Positions 60,532 to 64,000 of a stretch of DNA of 64,000 nt are shown piece by piece. The first letter of the stretch is position 1; every line of letters begins with the position of its first letter. A program made the position numbers and the translations under genes. The notes under the pieces were generated by a model that had not been told where the DNA came from, made no database searches, and was given only the letters and a program-made list of their open reading frames with translations. This DNA comes from CAVRZR01 sp964354215 (GTDB lineage: Bacteria; Actinomycetota; Coriobacteriia; Anaerosomatales; CAVRZR01): the NCBI GenBank assembly GCA_964354215.1, contig CAYGYT010000001.1, positions 124,001 to 188,000 on the forward strand, read 5' to 3'.

Positions 60532-62382
60532 CTACATCTGCGCCTTGCCGACCCAGATCGTGACGTTGGCGCCACGATTGAGCTGGGTGTTAGGCAGCGG
60601 GTCCTGGGTCAGGACGAATCCCACGTCGGGACTGATCTGGTAGTTGACGGTCACCTGAAGGCCGAGGTTCTCCAGCGTTGAAATAGCGTCAGCCTCGCCT
60701 TGGCCGGTCACATCCGGCACCGTGACGAGCTGCGGGCCCTTCGAGACGAGGATCGTGATCCGGGTGCCGACCATGACGAACACCCCGCTGATGGGCGACT
60801 GGCTGATGACCACACCCTTCTTCACGGTCTCGCTGTAGTCCTCGCTCACCTTGACCTTGAAGCCCGCGGCGGTAAGCGCCTTGTTCGCGTCGGACTGGGA
60901 CTTCCCGACAACGTCCGGTACCTGCCTGAGCTCCGGTCCTTCGGAGATGACGAGTGCGATGAGCGACCCTCGTGCGGCTTGCGCGCCAGCGGCCGGTGCC
61001 TGGCTGACGACGTCGCCCTTCGGCACTTTGCTATTGGGCTTTCGTTGCGGGACGTCAAGCTCGAAGCCGGAACTGCGCGCGAGCCTGGTCGCGTCGGACT
61101 CGTTCATGCCTTTCAGGTCGGGCACCTCGAGGAGTTCGACGCCCTTGCTCACGACGAGATCGATCTTGGTGTCCTTCTCGACTTCGACCCCCACACCGGG
61201 CGACTGGTCGATGACAATGCCCGCCGTCACCTCGTCGCTGTAGGTCTGCTCTACGGTTCCTACCGCGAGCTCCTCCGCCGTGAGCCGCGCTTCCGCTTGT
61301 GCGAGCGTCTGACCGCTCAAGTCCGGAACCACGATGCCGGAGGGTCCGAGCACGCCCGCGGTCCAGGCCCAGATCAACCCGCCCACTGCCAGCACGCCGA
61401 CGATCGCGGCGATCCACGGCCACGGGCTTGTCTTGCGCGGAGGTGAGGCCGGGCGCGACTGGGTCGTCGTCGTACCCTCGCCGACCGCCGGCATCACGGA
61501 GGTCTCAGCCATGCCCGCACCGGCCGCGGCGGCCATCGCCGCATCCCCCGCCAGCGCCTCGGTCTGCTGGCCCTGCGACACGCGGATAAGGTCGCGGCGC
61601 ATCTCCTCGGCCGACGCGTAGCGGTCTTGCGGGTTCTTCGCCATGGCCTTGAGGATCACGGCTTCGAGCGAGGCGGGAATCGCCGGATTGATCGTGCGCG
61701 GAGCGATGGGCGGCTCGTTGACCTGCTTGAGCGCTACCGAGACAGGCGTATCGCCGTCGAACGGGAGGCGTCCGGTCGAGAGTTCATACAGAACGATGCC
61801 GAGCGAGTACAGGTCGCTCGTCGGGCCGAGGGGCCGACCCTGCGCCTGCTCCGGACTGACGTACTGCGCGGTGCCGAGCACGGAGCCGGTCTGCGTCATG
61901 TTCGTGTTGCCGGCGCGCGCAATGCCGAAGTCCATGACCTTGATCTGACCGTCCGGCGTGAGCACGATGTTCTGTGGTTTGATGTCGCGGTGGATGATGT
62001 CGTAGCCGTGGGCCACCGACAGCGCGGCCGCGACCTGGGCCCCGTACTCGGCGACCTTCACGGGGTCGATCGCGCCGCGTTCCTCCACGAGTGCTTTGAG
62101 ATCGGTGCCTCGGACGTACTCCATAACGATGTAGTACGTCTCGCCGTCTTGACCCCAGTCGTAGATGTTGACGATGTTGGGGTGCGAGAGGTTGGCCGCC
62201 GATGCGGCCTCGTGCCTGAACCGCTGCACGAAGTTGGGATCGGTCGCGTATCGGGGGTGCAGGACTTTGACAGCCACGGTCCTGCCGAGGACCTCGTCGA
62301 CCGCCTTGTAGACGTCGGCCATGCCGCCGGAGCCGATCGTCTCGATCGCCCGGTACCTTCGGCCGAACACGCGATCCTCCAC
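60532..62382 (-). CDS. pknB: PASTA-domain serine/threonine protein kinase (PknB/PrkC-type)
   Basis: 616 residues, GTG start. Kinase domain 10-270: glycine loop IGSGGMADVY, K39 in VAVKV, D133 and N138 in IHRDIKPQNIV, DFG at 151-153, and GTAQYVSPEQ activation segment end. A juxtamembrane linker leads to one membrane helix (about 321-343). Four extracytoplasmic PASTA repeats start near 351, 419, 489 and 556 (VVPDLSG, EVPDLKG, QVPDVVG, TVPDVTG). PASTA repeats bind muropeptides or lipid II, so the kinase couples wall state to cytoplasmic phosphorylation. Directly downstream of the penicillin-binding protein, the common actinobacterial arrangement. Confidence 0.95.
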   Translation of the reverse strand: MEDRVFGRRYRAIETIGSGGMADVYKAVDEVLGRTVAVKVLHPRYATDPNFVQRFRHEAASAANLSHPNIVNIYDWGQDGETYYIVMEYVRGTDLKALVEERGAIDPVKVAEYGAQVAAALSVAHGYDIIHRDIKPQNIVLTPDGQIKVMDFGIARAGNTNMTQTGSVLGTAQYVSPEQAQGRPLGPTSDLYSLGIVLYELSTGRLPFDGDTPVSVALKQVNEPPIAPRTINPAIPASLEAVILKAMAKNPQDRYASAEEMRRDLIRVSQGQQTEALAGDAAMAAAAGAGMAETSVMPAVGEGTTTTQSRPASPPRKTSPWPWIAAIVGVLAVGGLIWAWTAGVLGPSGIVVPDLSGQTLAQAEARLTAEELAVGTVEQTYSDEVTAGIVIDQSPGVGVEVEKDTKIDLVVSKGVELLEVPDLKGMNESDATRLARSSGFELDVPQRKPNSKVPKGDVVSQAPAAGAQAARGSLIALVISEGPELRQVPDVVGKSQSDANKALTAAGFKVKVSEDYSETVKKGVVISQSPISGVFVMVGTRITILVSKGPQLVTVPDVTGQGEADAISTLENLGLQVTVNYQISPDVGFVLTQDPLPNTQLNRGANVTIWVGKAQM

Positions 62383-62496
62383 GCTGACCCCCGTTTGAGT
62401 CAGGCCCGGGAATGTCCCGCGCCACCTGCTATTCTAGCCCGACCCCGCAGGGTCGTGGCGCTAACGGTTCTGCGACGCTTCACCGAAGCCCACGGG

Positions 62497-63978
62497 CTAC
62501 CTCGATCCCTGTGCCGTGAGGGCCGCTTCGAGCACCGGCTTGGCGGCGGGTGCGGCCACCCGTCCGCCCACACCCGCGTTCTCGAGCACGATCGACATCG
62601 CGACGGTTGGGTTGTCGGCTGGCGCGAATGCGATGAACCATGCGTGTGTCCCGACTGACTTTCCCGCCTCGGCGGTCCCCGTCTTCCCGGCCACCTTCAC
62701 GCCCGGGATTCGAGCGCGGGCACCCGAGCCGTGCTCCACGACCTCCACCATCAGATCGCGCACGGTCGCGGCCGTCGCCGGTTCAACGGCGGTGAGCCAG
62801 CCGCGAGTGGGTGTCGTCGCGAGGACCCGCCCCGCCTCGTCGCGAACGCTGTTGATGATGTGTGGCTCCATGATGAGGCCCGCGTTTGCCACGCCCGATG
62901 CGACGAGCGCCATCTCGAACGCCGTGGCCTGCGGCCCGGGCGGGCTCTCGTGCTCCCCGACGGGCTGTCCGACGCCCGCCCACGCGGTCTCCCACACGGT
63001 CATCTCGGCGGGGTCGGGCATGAGCGATGTCTTCACCGGCAGCTCGAAGGGCGTGGTGTGGTCGAAGCCGTACGCGTCGGCCTGCGCGACGAGGCGATCG
63101 GGCCCCAGGTCCACCGCGAGCTGTGCGAACACGGTGTTGACCGAGCGGGCGAGCGCGGTGGCCAGATCGAGCAAGCCGTACGAGCCACCCTCGAAGTTGG
63201 TCACGGGCGCGTTGCCGATCTCGATTCGGCCCGGACCGGGATACGTGGTCTCGGGCGTCGCGATGCCCGCGCCGAGCGCGCCGGAGAGCGTGACTACCTT
63301 GAAGGTCGATCCCGGTGGGTAGAGGGCCTGCGTCGCTCGGCTTACCAGCGGAGCGCCCTTCGCCGAGGAGAGCGTCTTCCACTGGTCGTCGATGATCGCT
63401 GGTGGATAGCTCGGCGAGGAGGCGAGCGCGAGCACGGAGTTGTCCCGCGGGTCGAACACGACACAGGCGCCACGCTGTCCTGTGAGCGCGGCCTGTGCGG
63501 CCTTCTGCACTGTGGAGTCGATGGTGAGCACCACGTCGTTGCCGGTCACGGGGATGCCCGCAGCGGCGTCGATCACATCTTGGAAGCTCCCGAACACACG
63601 GCGCCCCGAGAGGACCTCGTTGGCGGCGCGCTCGACGCCGGCCCGACCGTACGTGGGCGAGGTGTAGCCGACGACATGAGCGGCGAGCACTCCCGCGGGG
63701 TAGCGGCGCTTGAACGTGCCACCCCTAGCCGGCACCGACTCGGCGAGCACGGCGCCGTCGGCAGTGACGATGGCGCCCCGGTCGCCCCGTGCCTCCTCGG
63801 CGAGCAACCGTGTATTCGCGGGATGGTTGCGGAGCCTATCCGCCTGGACCACCTGCACGTACGTGAGGTTCACCACGAGCGCGACGAGCAGGATGGAGAT
63901 CACGTCGGCCACGCGTACGAGCCTGCGCGAGAGCGCCACGCGTCCCAGCACGCCGATGTCACCCGCAGTCGTCTGCAT
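62497..63978 (-). CDS. pbpA: Class B penicillin-binding protein (peptidoglycan transpeptidase)
   Basis: 493 residues. One N-terminal membrane segment (about 25-46), a short dimerisation-type domain (about 50-140), then the transpeptidase domain with S224-x-x-K227 in PPGSTFKVV, S279-V-N281, and K432-T-G. It cross-links peptidoglycan outside the membrane. It is short for a class B protein, like actinobacterial PbpA. Co-oriented with the PASTA kinase; in relatives an FtsW/RodA gene precedes pbpA and would lie beyond the right edge (inference). The start is about 20 bp from the window end with a weak GAG site. Confidence 0.92.
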   Translation of the reverse strand: MQTTAGDIGVLGRVALSRRLVRVADVISILLVALVVNLTYVQVVQADRLRNHPANTRLLAEEARGDRGAIVTADGAVLAESVPARGGTFKRRYPAGVLAAHVVGYTSPTYGRAGVERAANEVLSGRRVFGSFQDVIDAAAGIPVTGNDVVLTIDSTVQKAAQAALTGQRGACVVFDPRDNSVLALASSPSYPPAIIDDQWKTLSSAKGAPLVSRATQALYPPGSTFKVVTLSGALGAGIATPETTYPGPGRIEIGNAPVTNFEGGSYGLLDLATALARSVNTVFAQLAVDLGPDRLVAQADAYGFDHTTPFELPVKTSLMPDPAEMTVWETAWAGVGQPVGEHESPPGPQATAFEMALVASGVANAGLIMEPHIINSVRDEAGRVLATTPTRGWLTAVEPATAATVRDLMVEVVEHGSGARARIPGVKVAGKTGTAEAGKSVGTHAWFIAFAPADNPTVAMSIVLENAGVGGRVAAPAAKPVLEAALTAQGSR

Positions 63979-64000
63979 CTCGGTTTCGACGCCGGTGGCC

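Noticed and set aside
1..64000. CRISPR arrays, insertion sequences or prophage
   Set aside because: No regularly spaced repeats, transposase, integrase or phage structural gene was seen.

Overview
This is a contiguous piece of a high-GC bacterial chromosome with densely packed genes, many GTG and TTG starts, and short or overlapping junctions. The gene content points to Actinomycetota: a PASTA-domain serine/threonine kinase next to a class-B penicillin-binding protein, a UPF0182 membrane protein, PspC/LiaF-type membrane proteins, an RlpA-like protein, and an M-box that controls a MgtE-like/Nramp pair. An anaerobic Coriobacteriia-like relative is my best guess. That is an inference; the window holds no rRNA or other marker that settles it.

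Layout. 0-7.4 kb: TrkA-type K+ regulator (-), glutamine amidotransferase, an ABC-2 export operon (ATPase plus two permeases), a DUF5684-like protein, an EamA exporter, an acetyltransferase and an acylphosphatase. 7.5-11.5 kb: hemolysin III-like protein, then a redox cluster. The cluster holds a 59-residue membrane protein with one CxxCH haem motif, a YedY/sulfite-oxidase-like lipoprotein, a thioredoxin-NHL protein with an in-frame UGA at the redox-active position (probable selenocysteine), and a small FAD/NAD reductase. 11.6-18 kb: winged-helix-like protein, CNNM/CorC-type protein, a PspC-LiaF-PspC set, amidohydrolase, methyltransferase and Maf. 18-26.5 kb: HEAT-repeat/HD-GYP pair, UPF0182 protein, RlpA-like protein and small membrane proteins. 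26.5-34 kb: a stand-alone cyanophycin-synthetase-like N-terminal domain, a T-box-controlled aminotransferase, D-Ala-D-Ala ligase, YtxH and PRC-barrel proteins, acetyltransferase, YbaK, polysaccharide deacetylase and 5-formyl-THF cyclo-ligase.

34-37.7 kb is a magnesium unit on the minus strand: M-box riboswitch with terminator, then a PRC/MgtE_N/CBS/membrane protein, then an Nramp-related protein whose metal-site motifs are altered as expected for a Mg2+ carrier. 38-42.2 kb: HAD phosphatase, acetyltransferase and a NitT/TauT-type ABC importer. 42.2-43.1 kb: a compact HicB/HicA pair beside a deleted fusion of MntA and HepT remnants. 43-46.4 kb: phosphoribosyltransferase, LysE exporter, MFS pump and tRNA-Arg(CCT).

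46.4-60.1 kb is an all-minus-strand block: zinc phospholipase C-like enzyme, membrane-anchored protein, trypsin-like protease, lipoprotein, C39-like peptidase, and two adjacent giant genes (about 1,497 and 1,550 residues) that I cannot assign to a known family. The window ends with the PASTA kinase and penicillin-binding protein.

The most notable observations are the probable NHLRC2-like selenoprotein with a SECIS-like hairpin, the M-box/Nramp magnesium unit, the uncharacterised giant gene pair, and the collapsed MNT-HEPN module next to HicBA.
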